Source: JAAUTY01 sp964397305 (GTDB lineage: Bacteria > Cyanobacteriota > Cyanobacteriia > Cyanobacteriales > Spirulinaceae). Taken from it: a stretch of DNA of 64,000 nucleotides. The stretch lies in the NCBI GenBank assembly GCA_964397305.1, contig CAYNIP010000009.1, forward strand, positions 1-64,000, read 5' to 3'. Positions 43,815 to 52,568 of this stretch are shown here, piece after piece; within the stretch, counting starts at the first letter, position 1; every line of letters begins with the position of its first letter. Made by a program: the position numbers and the translations under genes. The notes beneath the pieces are model-generated. The model saw only the letters and a program-made list of their open reading frames with translations. It had not been told where the DNA came from and searched no databases.

Positions 43815-45023
43815 ATGGTTTTAGCCGCCTCTCTCCCGGAATCCCTTGCCCCGTGGCAGATTCGCCCCGCGATTCGGGCGCTCCAGCCCCAATTGGTGGC
43901 CTGGCGGCGCCACCTCCACCGCCGACCGGAGCTAGGTTTTCAGGAGCACTTGACGGCTGAGTTTGTTGCCCAACATTTAGCGGCTTGGGGGATTGAGCAC
44001 CAGACAGGGGTGGCGAAGACCGGTCTCGTGGCGCTGATTCCTGGCCGGCGGCCGGGGCCGGTGCTGGCGGTCCGGGCCGATCTGGATGCGTTGCCGATTC
44101 ACGAGTTGAACGAGGTGCCCTACCGCTCGCAACATGAGGGGGTGATGCACGCTTGCGGCCATGATGGGCACACGGCGATCGCCCTCGGCCTTGCCCACTA
44201 CCTCCAGGAGCACAACGATTTCAGCGGCACCGTCAAGCTGATCTTTCAACCAGCCGAGGAGGGGCCCGGCGGCGCGAAGCCGATGATCGAAGCCGGGGTG
44301 TTGCAAAATCCCTCGGTTGATGGAATTGTCGGGCTGCACCTCTGGAATAACCTGCCGGTGGGTACGATTGGCGTGCGGTCTGGGGCTCTCATGGCGGCCG
44401 TCGAGTGCTTTCGGTGTGTGATTTTGGGCAAGGGCGGCCACGGCGCCATGCCGCATCAGACGGTTGATTCGATCGTTGTCAGCGCTCAAGTGGTGAACGC
44501 CCTGCAAACCATTGTCGCCCGCAACATTGATCCCGCCGATGCTGTGGTTGTGACCGTGGGGGAGTTGCAGGCGGGCTCGGCGCTGAATGTGATTGCGGAT
44601 CAGGCTCGTCTCGGGGGAACCGTGCGCTATTTCAAGCCGGAGCTAGAGGCGTTCATTGGTCAGCGTCTGGAGGCGATTATTCGCGGTGTTTGCGAGAGTC
44701 ACGGGGCCCGCTACGAGCTGGACTATTGGCAACTCTATCCGCCAGTGATCAACGATGCGGGCATGGCTGAGTTAGTCCGCTCGGTGGCGACGGCGGTGGT
44801 GGAAACGCCCCTGGGCGTTGTGCCGGAGTGCCAGACAATGGGGGGGGAGGATATGTCGTTTTTTCTTCAGGAAGTGCCTGGCTGCTACTTCTTCCTTGGG
44901 GCGGCGAATCCAGCGAAGGGCTTGGACTACCCCCACCATCACCCGCGTTTCGATTTTGATGAACAGGTGCTCTGTGTCGGGGTCGAAATGTTTGCCCGCT
45001 GTGTGGAGTCTTTTTGTCGCTGA
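43815..45023 (+). CDS. M20 family amidohydrolase (N-acyl amino acid deacylase type)
   Basis: 402 aa. A dimetal hydrolase of the M20D group (aminoacylase, hippurate or IAA-amino acid hydrolase). Metal-binding blocks are VRADLDALPI, HACGHDGHTAIALGLA and FQPAEEGPGGAKPMIE; the dimerisation/lid domain holds GKGGHGAMPHQTVDSI, and the C-terminal GGEDMSFFLQEVPG supplies further ligands and ends with the HHHP region (YPHHHPRFDFDE). Cytosolic, no signal peptide. The natural substrate is not determinable from sequence. Its stop TGA overlaps the ATG of the next gene (TGATG), so the two are translationally coupled. Confidence 0.9.
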   Translation: MVLAASLPESLAPWQIRPAIRALQPQLVAWRRHLHRRPELGFQEHLTAEFVAQHLAAWGIEHQTGVAKTGLVALIPGRRPGPVLAVRADLDALPIHELNEVPYRSQHEGVMHACGHDGHTAIALGLAHYLQEHNDFSGTVKLIFQPAEEGPGGAKPMIEAGVLQNPSVDGIVGLHLWNNLPVGTIGVRSGALMAAVECFRCVILGKGGHGAMPHQTVDSIVVSAQVVNALQTIVARNIDPADAVVVTVGELQAGSALNVIADQARLGGTVRYFKPELEAFIGQRLEAIIRGVCESHGARYELDYWQLYPPVINDAGMAELVRSVATAVVETPLGVVPECQTMGGEDMSFFLQEVPGCYFFLGAANPAKGLDYPHHHPRFDFDEQVLCVGVEMFARCVESFCR

Positions 45024-45712
45024 TGGCGGGGGATGAGCGCTTGGCCGCCTGGCCCAGGACGGTGGCGGCGGCGAAGTTGGTGCAAGCGGAGCTGCGCGAT
45101 CGCGTCTGTTGCGACGATGAGTTGGGGCCGGTGCAGCGGGTGGCGGGCGTTGATGTGGGGTTTGAGGCGGGCGGCAAAATTGCTCGGGCAGCCGTGGTGG
45201 TCCTGAGTTTTCCGGACCTCACCCTGCAAACGCAGGCGATCGCCCGCCTGCCGACCCCCTTTCCCTACGTACCGGGTCTTCTCTCCTTCCGGGAAGTGCC
45301 GGTGATTCTCCAGGCCCTAGCCCAGCTCGCGACGCCGCCGGACCTGATCCTCTGCGATGGCCAGGGCTACGCGCACCCCCGCCGCTTTGGCCTTGCTTGC
45401 CATTTAGGGGTGCTGCTAAATTGCCCGACCATCGGTGTAGCGAAGTCGCGGCTGGTGGGGAGTCACGACGCGGTGGGGATGACCAAGGGAGATTGGCAAC
45501 CCCTCTGGGAGGGGGAGGAGCAGATTGGGGCGGTGGTGCGATCGCGATCCCACGTGCGCCCGCTCTATGTGTCCTTGGGCCACCGGATTAGCTTGACGAC
45601 TGCGATCACCTACACGCTAGGCTGCACCACCCGCTACCGCCTGCCGGAACCGACTCGCTGGGCCGATAAGCTCGCCTCTCGCCGGGGCCCAACTCCCCTA
45701 GGGTCGAGTTAG
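45023..45712 (+). CDS. nfi: Endonuclease V (deoxyinosine 3'-endonuclease)
   Basis: 229 aa from ATG 45023, overlapping the upstream stop by one base; TTG at 45014 is an alternative. The enzyme nicks DNA near deaminated purines. Family motifs are present in order: RVAGVDVGFE (first catalytic Asp), FPYVPGLLSFREVP (catalytic Glu), ILCDGQGYAHPRRFGLACHLG (second Asp) and TIGVAKSRLVG. Late blocks VSLGHRISLTTAI and TRWADKLA are also typical. It ends convergently with pstB, the two stop regions overlapping by 4 bp. Confidence 0.94.
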   Translation: MAGDERLAAWPRTVAAAKLVQAELRDRVCCDDELGPVQRVAGVDVGFEAGGKIARAAVVVLSFPDLTLQTQAIARLPTPFPYVPGLLSFREVPVILQALAQLATPPDLILCDGQGYAHPRRFGLACHLGVLLNCPTIGVAKSRLVGSHDAVGMTKGDWQPLWEGEEQIGAVVRSRSHVRPLYVSLGHRISLTTAITYTLGCTTRYRLPEPTRWADKLASRRGPTPLGSS

Positions 45713-46515
45713 CCGAAGCGGCCCGACACATATTGCCGGGTGTAGTCCTCGGCCGGGTTTTGGAAGATGGTCTCGGTTGTGTTGTACTCCACAAGGTAGC
45801 CCAACTTGCCCCCTTTCGGCGTCGCTTCCGCGTTGAAAAAGGCGGTCATATCCGAGACCCGGGAAGCCTGCTGCATATTGTGGGTCACGATCACGATCGT
45901 GTACTGGTCCGAGAGTTCGTGGATCAGTTCCTCAATCCGCATGGTCGAGATCGGGTCCAGGGCCGAGCAGGGCTCGTCCATCAGGATCACGTCCGGTTGC
46001 ACAGCGATCGCCCGGGCAATGCAGAGACGTTGCTGCTGACCCCCCGACAGAGAGAGGCCACTCTCCTTGAGCTTATCTTTTACCTCGTCCCAGAGGGCCG
46101 AGGCCCGCAGGGACTGCTCCACCAATTCATCCATATTGCCCCGGTAGCCATTGATCCGGGCCCCAAAGGCGATGTTTTCATAGATCGTCTTCGGAAACGG
46201 GTTGGGCTTCTGGAAGACCATGCCAATACGGCGACGGACTTCCACCGGATCAACGGTGCTGGCATAGAGGTTATCGCCACGGAAGCTCACCTGGCCCTCA
46301 ACCCGCGCGCCGGGAATGAGGTCATTGGTGCGATTGAAGCAGCGCAACACCGTACTTTTGCCGCAGCCAGACGGACCGATGAAGGCTGTGACTTTGTTTT
46401 TGGGGATATCGAGAAACACACCGCGAACAGCCAGGGTCGAACCGTAGTAGACATTTAGATTTTCAGCCTTGAGAGCGGGTTCGGTCATGACATTCGTATC
46501 AGTAGTGGAAACCAT
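45709..46515 (-). CDS. pstB: Phosphate ABC transporter ATPase
   Basis: 268 aa. The cytoplasmic ATPase of the PstSCAB high-affinity phosphate importer. Seen: ENLNVYYGSTLAVRGVFLDI, Walker A GPSGCGKSTVLR, Q-loop MVFQKPNPFPKTIYENIAFG, signature LSGGQQQRLCIARA, Walker B VILMDEPCSALDP, switch His VTHNMQQA. The PstB-specific FNRTNDLIPGAR and FQNPAEDYTRQYVSGRFG are present. No pstS, pstC or pstA lies nearby; cyanobacteria often have extra pstB copies. Start ATG 46515. A Pho-box-like pair lies upstream. Confidence 0.95.
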   Translation of the reverse strand: MVSTTDTNVMTEPALKAENLNVYYGSTLAVRGVFLDIPKNKVTAFIGPSGCGKSTVLRCFNRTNDLIPGARVEGQVSFRGDNLYASTVDPVEVRRRIGMVFQKPNPFPKTIYENIAFGARINGYRGNMDELVEQSLRASALWDEVKDKLKESGLSLSGGQQQRLCIARAIAVQPDVILMDEPCSALDPISTMRIEELIHELSDQYTIVIVTHNMQQASRVSDMTAFFNAEATPKGGKLGYLVEYNTTETIFQNPAEDYTRQYVSGRFG

Positions 46516-47149
46516 TGGCTTGATCTAGAAAAATTTGCGAAACATCACTCAACGTTGCTCAACCAACCCGGCTTGACTCGAAATCCTGGCAGGGCTGGGC
46601 GCGAACTACCGAAGCCTGGGTGCTGAACGAGTCATCTGTACTGCGCCTGCAAGATCGTCGGAGCCAGGAAGGATCAACCCTAGGCACTGATCAACACCGT
46701 CGTGATGGGCAGACACGGAGCGGGAGTCCGGGTGGGATCGTGATCCGCAACGACTGCTACTAACATCGTTTTACTCACGATGGCGCGACGCCTTTTACCA
46801 AGGTCAAGGCTAGAGGATTGAGGTTAATCTTTCGTTAAGAAGAGGCAGCGGATCGCGGCTAGGGGGAGTGAAGCGTCAGAATCTAGCCCCATCCTAAGCT
46901 TGGCAGCGGAATTGAGGGTGTTGCCGTTAGCGCTAGCGTGTCGGAGACATCATCGGAGACACCAGCCAGTTTGGTAGCAACGGAGGGCGGCCCATCGGGG
47001 GGGCTCCCTGGAGCCGCCACGGGCTGGCCGCGAAGGCTGAGCAGCGGCCACGGTTTGCCCTAAACTGCATCTTGGGAGGAGTGGGCAGAGGCCGCCAACT
47101 CGTATTAGGTTGGATGACGTGAGTGGCTTTCAGGGAAGGAGCAAGCGGC
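46516..47149. other. Divergent gap between pstB and the kinase gene
   Basis: 634 bp. Besides the Pho-box-like site there is a short direct repeat (ATCGGAGACA twice near 46947-46962). No gene, tRNA or A/B element was recognised. The stretch AGGGAAGGAG just before 47150 is the ribosome binding site of the kinase gene. Confidence 0.4.
46821..46839 (-). promoter_or_regulatory. Candidate Pho box upstream of pstB
   Basis: On the minus strand the sequence is CTTAACGA-AAG-ATTAACCT: two 8-bp half sites close to the cyanobacterial Pho-box consensus (C/T TTAA C/T C/T A/T), repeating every 11 bp. It lies about 305 bp upstream of the pstB start and faces that gene. This fits control by the SphR-SphS (PhoB-PhoR-like) phosphate-starvation system, but only two half sites are visible where three are common. 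Confidence 0.5.
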
Positions 47150-48331
47150 GTGTCACGATTCAACGCGCCAGCCGGGAGTGAAGTCAGGGCGCGCGATCGC
47201 ATTCTGGTCGTCGATGACTCTCCCGACAACTTATTTTTGATCCAAAGCATCCTGGCGGAGGAAGGCTACGACTGCACGTTGGCCGCTGATGGTGAGCAGG
47301 CCCTGGCCCTGGTGCTGGCGGCCCCTCCCCAGTTGCTGCTGCTGGATGTGATGATGCCGGGGATGGATGGCTTTGCGTTGACCCAGTGCCTGCGCGGCGA
47401 TCCGACCCTGCCCTACATTCCGATCCTACTCATCACGGCCTACGATCAGGCCAGTGTGGTGAAGGGACTGGACAGTGGCGCGGATGACTTCATCCGCAAA
47501 CCCGTGGAGGTGGATGAACTGTTGGCGCGGGTGCGATCGCTGCTGCGGCTCAAGCACAGTGTTGATGAGCGCGATGCCTTTGCCCGCCAGCGAGAGGACT
47601 TTGCCTCTCGGTTGACCCATGATCTCCGCACTCCCCTCGTAGCGGCTGGCCGGATGCTGGAACTGCTCCAGCAAGGAGTCTTGGGGGAGCTGTCTCCGGC
47701 AATGGCGGAGGCGATCGCCGTCATGGCTCGCAGTAACGGCAATCTGCTGGCGATGGTCAATGCCCTGCTGGCCGTCTACCGCTATGAAGCGGGGCGCAAG
47801 CACCTGAATATTCGCCGCTTGGACCTCGTGCGCTTGGTGGCCGAAGTGGTGGAGGAGTTGCAGACCTTGGCCTGGGAGAAGGGGTTGGCCCTGACCACGG
47901 ATCTGCCGGGGGTGGCGATGGTGGCGGGCGATCGCCTAGAGCTGCACCGGGTCTTTACCAATCTCCTGGGCAATGCTTTGAAGTTCACGGAGCAGGGGCA
48001 AGTCACGGTCACGCTTCAGCAGGAGGATGGTCAGGTGACAGTCGCGATCGCCGACACCGGGCCCGGCCTGGCAGAGACGGAGCTGCCCCACCTGTTTGAG
48101 CGCTTTCGCCCAGGCCGCCACAAGCACGGCGGCAGTGGCCTCGGCTTGCACTTATCGCACTGTATTGTTGACGCTCATGGCGGGGCGATCGCTGTCGAGT
48201 CAGAGCTGGGCCACGGCAGTTGCTTTCAGGTGCGGTTGCCTCTAGCGGCCCTCGACCGGCACGGTGTCCAAGAGTCGGGCCACGATCCCCTTCGCCTGCT
48301 TGCCCCCGGTGGGGATGATGCGGTGGGCTAG
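47150..48331 (+). CDS. Response regulator-histidine kinase hybrid
   Basis: 393 aa from GTG at 47150, chosen because AAGGAG ends eight bases upstream; GTG 47123 lies before that site. The receiver domain (about 18-135) has ILVVDDSPDNLFLI, phospho-acceptor Asp near 65 in LLLLDVMMPGMDGF, and KPVEVDELLARV. A HisKA domain follows with RLTHDLRTPLVAAG (His near 157), then HATPase blocks LLGNALKFTEQG, DTGPGLAETELPHLFERF and GSGLGLHLS. No membrane segment. The catalytic domain would normally end at FQVRLPLA; the frame reads on for about 30 residues antisense to moxR, so the 3' 90 bp of both genes overlap. Signal and partner unknown. Confidence 0.88.
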   Translation: MSRFNAPAGSEVRARDRILVVDDSPDNLFLIQSILAEEGYDCTLAADGEQALALVLAAPPQLLLLDVMMPGMDGFALTQCLRGDPTLPYIPILLITAYDQASVVKGLDSGADDFIRKPVEVDELLARVRSLLRLKHSVDERDAFARQREDFASRLTHDLRTPLVAAGRMLELLQQGVLGELSPAMAEAIAVMARSNGNLLAMVNALLAVYRYEAGRKHLNIRRLDLVRLVAEVVEELQTLAWEKGLALTTDLPGVAMVAGDRLELHRVFTNLLGNALKFTEQGQVTVTLQQEDGQVTVAIADTGPGLAETELPHLFERFRPGRHKHGGSGLGLHLSHCIVDAHGGAIAVESELGHGSCFQVRLPLAALDRHGVQESGHDPLRLLAPGGDDAVG

Positions 48332-49156
48332 CACGTAGGGGGCGAGGAACTTCACATCGTCAGGAATCGCATAGTCCCGTTTTTGGAGAAAGGCGTAGGC
48401 CTGGATGGCGCGCTGGAGGGCCACGGTGCCCCGAGGGCTGACCCCCAAGGCAATCTCGTCATCCTGGCGAGAGGCGCGGACGAGGTTGAGCAGATAACGC
48501 TGGAGGGGTTCTGTCACCTTGACTTGAGCTGCCTGCTGCTGCAATTCCACCACCTCCGCTAGGGAGATGCAGGCTTCAATGTCCTCCGGAGCTAAGCGCT
48601 GCTGCTGCCATTGGAGCATCTGTAGTTCTTCCGCCTCGGTCGGATAGCCCAGGGTCAGGGAGAGGGTGAACCGATCCATCTGGGCTTCGGGCAGGGGAAA
48701 AGTTCCCTGGTATTCGATCGGGTTTTGGGTGGCGATCGCAAAAAAGGGCTTCTCCACCACGCGCGAGACTCCATCGACCGTCACTTGCTGCTCCTCCATG
48801 ACTTCTAGCAAGGCTGACTGGGTGCGGGGAGTGGCGCGGTTGATCTCGTCGGCCAGGAGGACATTGCTGAAGGCCGGGCCAGGCAGGAACTCAAACTCGC
48901 GAGTACTGGGATTCCAGATATTCGTACCCGTAATGTCCGTGGGCAGTAAATCCGGGGTGCATTGAATGCGCTGAAACTTCCCGGCGATCGAGCGGGCTAG
49001 GGACTTGGCCAAGAGGGTTTTGCCGACGCCGGGGACATCTTCCAGCAGGGCGTGCCCGCCGCTGAGCAGGGCCACCAGCACCAGTTGGATCGCCTCATCT
49101 TTACCGACGATGGTGCGGGCGAGATTTTCAGTCAATTGCGAGATGCGATCGCTCAT
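48242..49156 (-). CDS. MoxR-type AAA+ ATPase
   Basis: 304 aa. Walker A DVPGVGKTLLAKSLA, Walker B NVLLADEINRATPRTQSALLE, sensor 1 FFAIATQNPIEYQGTFPLPE, and the arginine-rich tail region SRQDDEIALGVSPRGTVALQ. MoxR ATPases are chaperone-like and usually act with DUF58/VWA proteins encoded next door; none is present here, so the partner is elsewhere. Start is ATG 49156 (MSDRISQLTENLARTIVGKD). Its stop lies inside the 3' end of the opposing kinase gene. Confidence 0.92.
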   Translation of the reverse strand: MSDRISQLTENLARTIVGKDEAIQLVLVALLSGGHALLEDVPGVGKTLLAKSLARSIAGKFQRIQCTPDLLPTDITGTNIWNPSTREFEFLPGPAFSNVLLADEINRATPRTQSALLEVMEEQQVTVDGVSRVVEKPFFAIATQNPIEYQGTFPLPEAQMDRFTLSLTLGYPTEAEELQMLQWQQQRLAPEDIEACISLAEVVELQQQAAQVKVTEPLQRYLLNLVRASRQDDEIALGVSPRGTVALQRAIQAYAFLQKRDYAIPDDVKFLAPYVLAHRIIPTGGKQAKGIVARLLDTVPVEGR

Positions 49157-49276
49157 ACTGGTTAATCATGATGACAGGAATAGTGGCGAGTCAAGCGCAA
49201 AAGTTAACCCCAACCACGATGTTAGCCGCTGTAAGCCTAGTCTCCGTCCCCAGATTAACGGGTTCCCGACCCCGAT

Positions 49277-50254
49277 TCACCCCTCGCGGTGGTTAGCCAA
49301 GCAGTGGCGGGCCTGATCACAGTCCTGCTGGATCTGAGCTTGGAGGGCCGTCAGGGACTCAAAGCGCTGCTCCGGGCGGAGAAAGTGCCGCAGGTTGACC
49401 GCGAGTTCCTGCCCGTAGAGATCCCCCTGCCAATCTAGCAGGTGGATTTCGCCAGTCGGCGCATCGCCAGCCTTGACCGTCGGCCGGCAACCGAGGTTCA
49501 TGACCGCTGGGTACGTTGTCGCGATGCAGGGATCGCGACCCAAGGCCACTCGCACCGCATAGACCCCATAGCGGGGCAAAAACTTATCCGGTGGCAGGCT
49601 CAGGTTGGCGGTGGGGAAGCCGAGCTGGCGACCCAAGTGCTGGCCGTGGACCACTGTGCCGTGGAGAGTGTAGGGACGGCCGAGGAGGTGTTGAGCCAGT
49701 TCCACGTCCCCTGCTTGGAGGGCGGCGCGGATGCGGGAGCTGCTGATCCGCTCGGCCGCTAGGGTTTCCAAGGGCGCGACCACCACCTCACAGCCGTGGC
49801 GGTGGGCGATCGCCCGCAGGTCGGCCGCCGTGCCCGCGCGATCGCGCCCGAAGCGGAAGTCCTCACCAATGCTGATCCGAGTTGCCTGCAACTGGTGCAG
49901 CAGCAAGTCTTGCACAAAGTCTTCCGGAGTCAAGCGGGCCAACTCCCGATCAAAGGGCAGCAGCACCATCTGATCCAAGCCTAGGCGGGCTAGGGCTTGA
50001 GCCTTTTCGGCTCGAGGCGTGAGCAACTGGCGGCTCTCGCCGGTAAAAAATTCGCGGGGGTGCGGCGTGAACGTGACAGCCGTGGCATAAACGCGCTCCC
50101 GCAAGGGCGGCGACGAAAACTCCCCCACCAGGGCCAACTCACGCTGCAAAACGGGTTGTAAAACGAGCTGGTGGCCGCGATGCACGCCGTCAAAGTTGCC
50201 GAGGGCGATCGCGGTCGGTTTGAGAGCAGCGGCCGTGGTGGAGATGACTTGCAC
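49277..50254 (-). CDS. ribF: Bifunctional riboflavin kinase / FAD synthetase
   Basis: 325 aa, standard length. It makes FMN from riboflavin and then FAD. The N-terminal nucleotidyltransferase has ALGNFDGVHRGHQ, VTFTPHPREFF, and FGRDRAGTAADLRA plus SSRIRAAL. The C-terminal flavokinase carries LGRPYTLHGTVVHGQHLGRQ, GFPTANLSLP, YGVYAVRV and VMNLGCRPT. The start is taken as GTG at 50254 (MQVISTTAAALKP). It follows moxR on the same strand with a 120-bp gap. Confidence 0.95.
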   Translation of the reverse strand: MQVISTTAAALKPTAIALGNFDGVHRGHQLVLQPVLQRELALVGEFSSPPLRERVYATAVTFTPHPREFFTGESRQLLTPRAEKAQALARLGLDQMVLLPFDRELARLTPEDFVQDLLLHQLQATRISIGEDFRFGRDRAGTAADLRAIAHRHGCEVVVAPLETLAAERISSSRIRAALQAGDVELAQHLLGRPYTLHGTVVHGQHLGRQLGFPTANLSLPPDKFLPRYGVYAVRVALGRDPCIATTYPAVMNLGCRPTVKAGDAPTGEIHLLDWQGDLYGQELAVNLRHFLRPEQRFESLTALQAQIQQDCDQARHCLANHREG

Positions 50255-50319
50255 GCTTTACATTCTGACACAATACTAGGATTCTCCTCCTAAGAAATCC
50301 TGGTTCCAGACGCTCGATT

Positions 50320-50380
50320 GCAGCCCTCTCCCCAAGGGCGCTCCCAAGTTCGGGAGCAGGGGCCGGGGGATGAGGGCCCG
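50320..50380 (+). repeat. Fragment of the shared A/B repeat core
   Basis: The stretch around CTCCCAAGTTCGGGAGCAGG followed by GGCCGGGGGATGAGGGC is the central palindrome of the A and B elements without either terminus. It sits between ribF and psb27. A similar loose fragment occurs at about 53463-53515 (GGGGTGAGGGCTGAGG). Confidence 0.4.
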
Positions 50381-50497
50381 GCACGGCTCCCGCCGACGCG
50401 CCCGGCCCAAAAGCAAGCGGAGCCGGCTCTCACCGACCCCGCGATCGCCAGCCCAAAATCTGTGCGGCTGAAGCACATTACTCCGCCAGTCCTGACC

Positions 50498-50911
50498 CTA
50501 GAAGCCCCGCTTTAGGGAAAGCTGTACGTCTTGAAACTCCTGGGCTAACCGCTGCTTGAGCTTCTCAGGCACGGGGCGATTGCCGTAGGAGCCGTAGAAA
50601 CCCGCAAGGCTGTTGATCGCTGTCTGCATCGTCGTGAACGAGCGCAGACCGGCGACGCGACTATCGCGCCGATAAAGGGCGGCATAGTCGTTCATTTCGC
50701 GGCGGGCGAGGTCTTGCATCACCGCCTTATTTTCCGCGTCATCCGGTGCGTTGATCGCCGCCGTGAGATCCGTGATCACCGTCAACGTATCCTGGCGAAA
50801 GTCCCCCGACAAGGTGGTGGTTCCGGCGGCGCAGCCCGTCAGCGCGATCGCGGCTACCAGCACCAGGGCCACCAAGCGCGCCCCTAAGGATTTTGCAAAC
50901 GTTCCCAGCAT
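50498..50911 (-). CDS. psb27: Photosystem II assembly lipoprotein Psb27
   Basis: 137 aa. Signal peptide with lipobox LTGC (Cys27), so a lumenal lipoprotein anchored in the thylakoid membrane. The mature part is the four-helix Psb27 domain: DTLTVITDLTAAINAPDDAE, ARREMNDYAALYRRDSRVAG, SFTTMQTAINSLAGFYGSYG, RPVPEKLKQRLAQEF. Psb27 binds CP43 in photosystem II assembly and repair intermediates lacking the Mn cluster. Its processing would need LspA (26118-26600). Single gene, with no other psb gene adjacent. Confidence 0.95.
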   Translation of the reverse strand: MLGTFAKSLGARLVALVLVAAIALTGCAAGTTTLSGDFRQDTLTVITDLTAAINAPDDAENKAVMQDLARREMNDYAALYRRDSRVAGLRSFTTMQTAINSLAGFYGSYGNRPVPEKLKQRLAQEFQDVQLSLKRGF

Positions 50912-51034
50912 AAGATTTTGTGAATAAACCTGATTTGATAAGTCTTTCCATCCTACCCCGGAAGGCGATCGCCGGGGAGTAGCAGGGCGGCAAACCCATG
51001 AGGGGCAAGGATTTGGCGGGCCCCAGCCGCCGCC

Positions 51035-52483
51035 CTAATCTGGCTCTGACGGCAGCCGCCCCGAGCCCGCGAGCTTCGCCTTGAGTTCGGCCTTGATGCG
51101 GTTGAGGATCGATTCCTCATCCAGGGTGGCCAGAATACGGGCGACTACCGCCTTCGGGCCCTCGGGCCCCCAACTCGCACCGTTAGCTAAGTAAGTCTTG
51201 GTGACTTGGCCAATGGCATAGGTCGAGACCCCCCCCACCCCAGCTTGGGTCAGGGCCACGGATACATAGGGAACGAGGCTCGCCCCCGCTGTTGCCGGAG
51301 CCGACAGACCGAGGAGACCCTTAAGGCTACTGAGACCTAGGTTGGCTAGGAATTCACTGGCGCTGATGCCCCCCATGCTGAGGGCGATCTTTTTCAGCAA
51401 GCCCAAGGCCCCGGCCTCGGTCATGGCGAGGCCGTAGAGGCGGGAGAGGGTGAGGATGATCGCCACATCCACGACCGCACCGCTGAAGAGATCGAGAACG
51501 GTGACAGGATTGAGGGCGATCGCCACCGCTTTGGTCAGGGTTCCCCGGAGAATGATCTGGTTGGCCGCCGCCTCCCGGATCGCCAGCTTGCGCGCCACGA
51601 TCTGCTCGTTGACCTCATCGGCGTAGAGCATGGTATTCAGGGCCAGCAGGGATTTACCCTCCCGGTGCAGAAGATCGAGAATCTTGAGCTTCAAGTCCCC
51701 CACTTGCGGCTCACCGCGCCGCCGCTCCCAGCGGGTCGAGCCATCTGCCTGCTTGACCCGCGTGGCCACTAGGGGCGCGGCCGCCACCATGACGATTTCC
51801 TCCGGGGACAGCAACTGCTTCAGGCGCTCATCGCGAATCTTGTGGTAGATGGCCAGGCGATCGGCGTCCGGGTACTGGTCAATTTTGTTAAACACCAGTA
51901 GCATCGGCTTCCCCGCTTCCCGGAGCTGGGACAGGGCCGTGTATTCAACTTGCGTAACATCGCCGGCAATCACAAAGAGGATTAAATCCGCCTGCCGGGC
52001 CACTTGTCGCGCCATCGCCTCCCGGGTCGCACCATCCACTTCATCCAGGCCAGGGGTGTCCACCAGTTGCACGGTCGTCCGGCCGGGGCTGGTGAGGGAG
52101 ACGCGCTGGATGGTCTCGCGGCCCACGGGCAGGGACTCGCTGGCCACCTGCCACTCCGCACTGCCCACGGCTTGGGTAACGCCGTGCAGGGGGCCGGTGG
52201 CGAACATTTCCTGGCCCAGGAGGGCATTCAACACCGAGGACTTGCCCCGTCCGACCAGACCGAAGGCGGCGATCTGCACCACGCCCTGTTCCAGTTTCTC
52301 CAGGGTGGCGCTCAGGCGCTCGATTTCCAGCTCGAGCCCCGTCCGCTCTTGGGGTTGCAGATCCAGGTTGGCGACCAAATGGCGCAGGGAGTCTTGGGCC
52401 TGTTGGTAGTTGATCTCAGCTTGGATGGCCTCAAAGCTGAGAATCGCGTCGTCAAGGTCTTCAGGCTGCCAATCCAAGGGCAT
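51035..52483 (-). CDS. Dynamin/Era-like GTPase with C-terminal DUF697-type membrane region
   Basis: 482 aa from ATG 52483 (MPLDWQPEDLDDAILSFE), which has GGAA seven bases upstream; TTG at 52510 is less likely. An N-terminal coiled coil (about 15-75) precedes the G domain: G1 GLVGRGKSSVLNALLG, switch threonine region GVTQAVG, G3 DTPGLDEVDG, G4 FNKIDQYPD. The second half has hydrophobic Gly/Ala-rich helices (VVDVAIILTLSRLYGLAM, ALTQAGVGGVSTYAIG) as in the YcjF/DUF697 group, which probably insert into or touch the membrane. Many cyanobacteria carry such proteins; the cellular role is not established. Confidence 0.85.
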   Translation of the reverse strand: MPLDWQPEDLDDAILSFEAIQAEINYQQAQDSLRHLVANLDLQPQERTGLELEIERLSATLEKLEQGVVQIAAFGLVGRGKSSVLNALLGQEMFATGPLHGVTQAVGSAEWQVASESLPVGRETIQRVSLTSPGRTTVQLVDTPGLDEVDGATREAMARQVARQADLILFVIAGDVTQVEYTALSQLREAGKPMLLVFNKIDQYPDADRLAIYHKIRDERLKQLLSPEEIVMVAAAPLVATRVKQADGSTRWERRRGEPQVGDLKLKILDLLHREGKSLLALNTMLYADEVNEQIVARKLAIREAAANQIILRGTLTKAVAIALNPVTVLDLFSGAVVDVAIILTLSRLYGLAMTEAGALGLLKKIALSMGGISASEFLANLGLSSLKGLLGLSAPATAGASLVPYVSVALTQAGVGGVSTYAIGQVTKTYLANGASWGPEGPKAVVARILATLDEESILNRIKAELKAKLAGSGRLPSEPD

Positions 52484-52568
52484 GGGATATTTCCAAAAAT
52501 TGGGCTGCAAACCGGATGGTGACAGGCCTCATTTTGGACTACGGGGGCGGTCGAGCGCGACAGCACCC

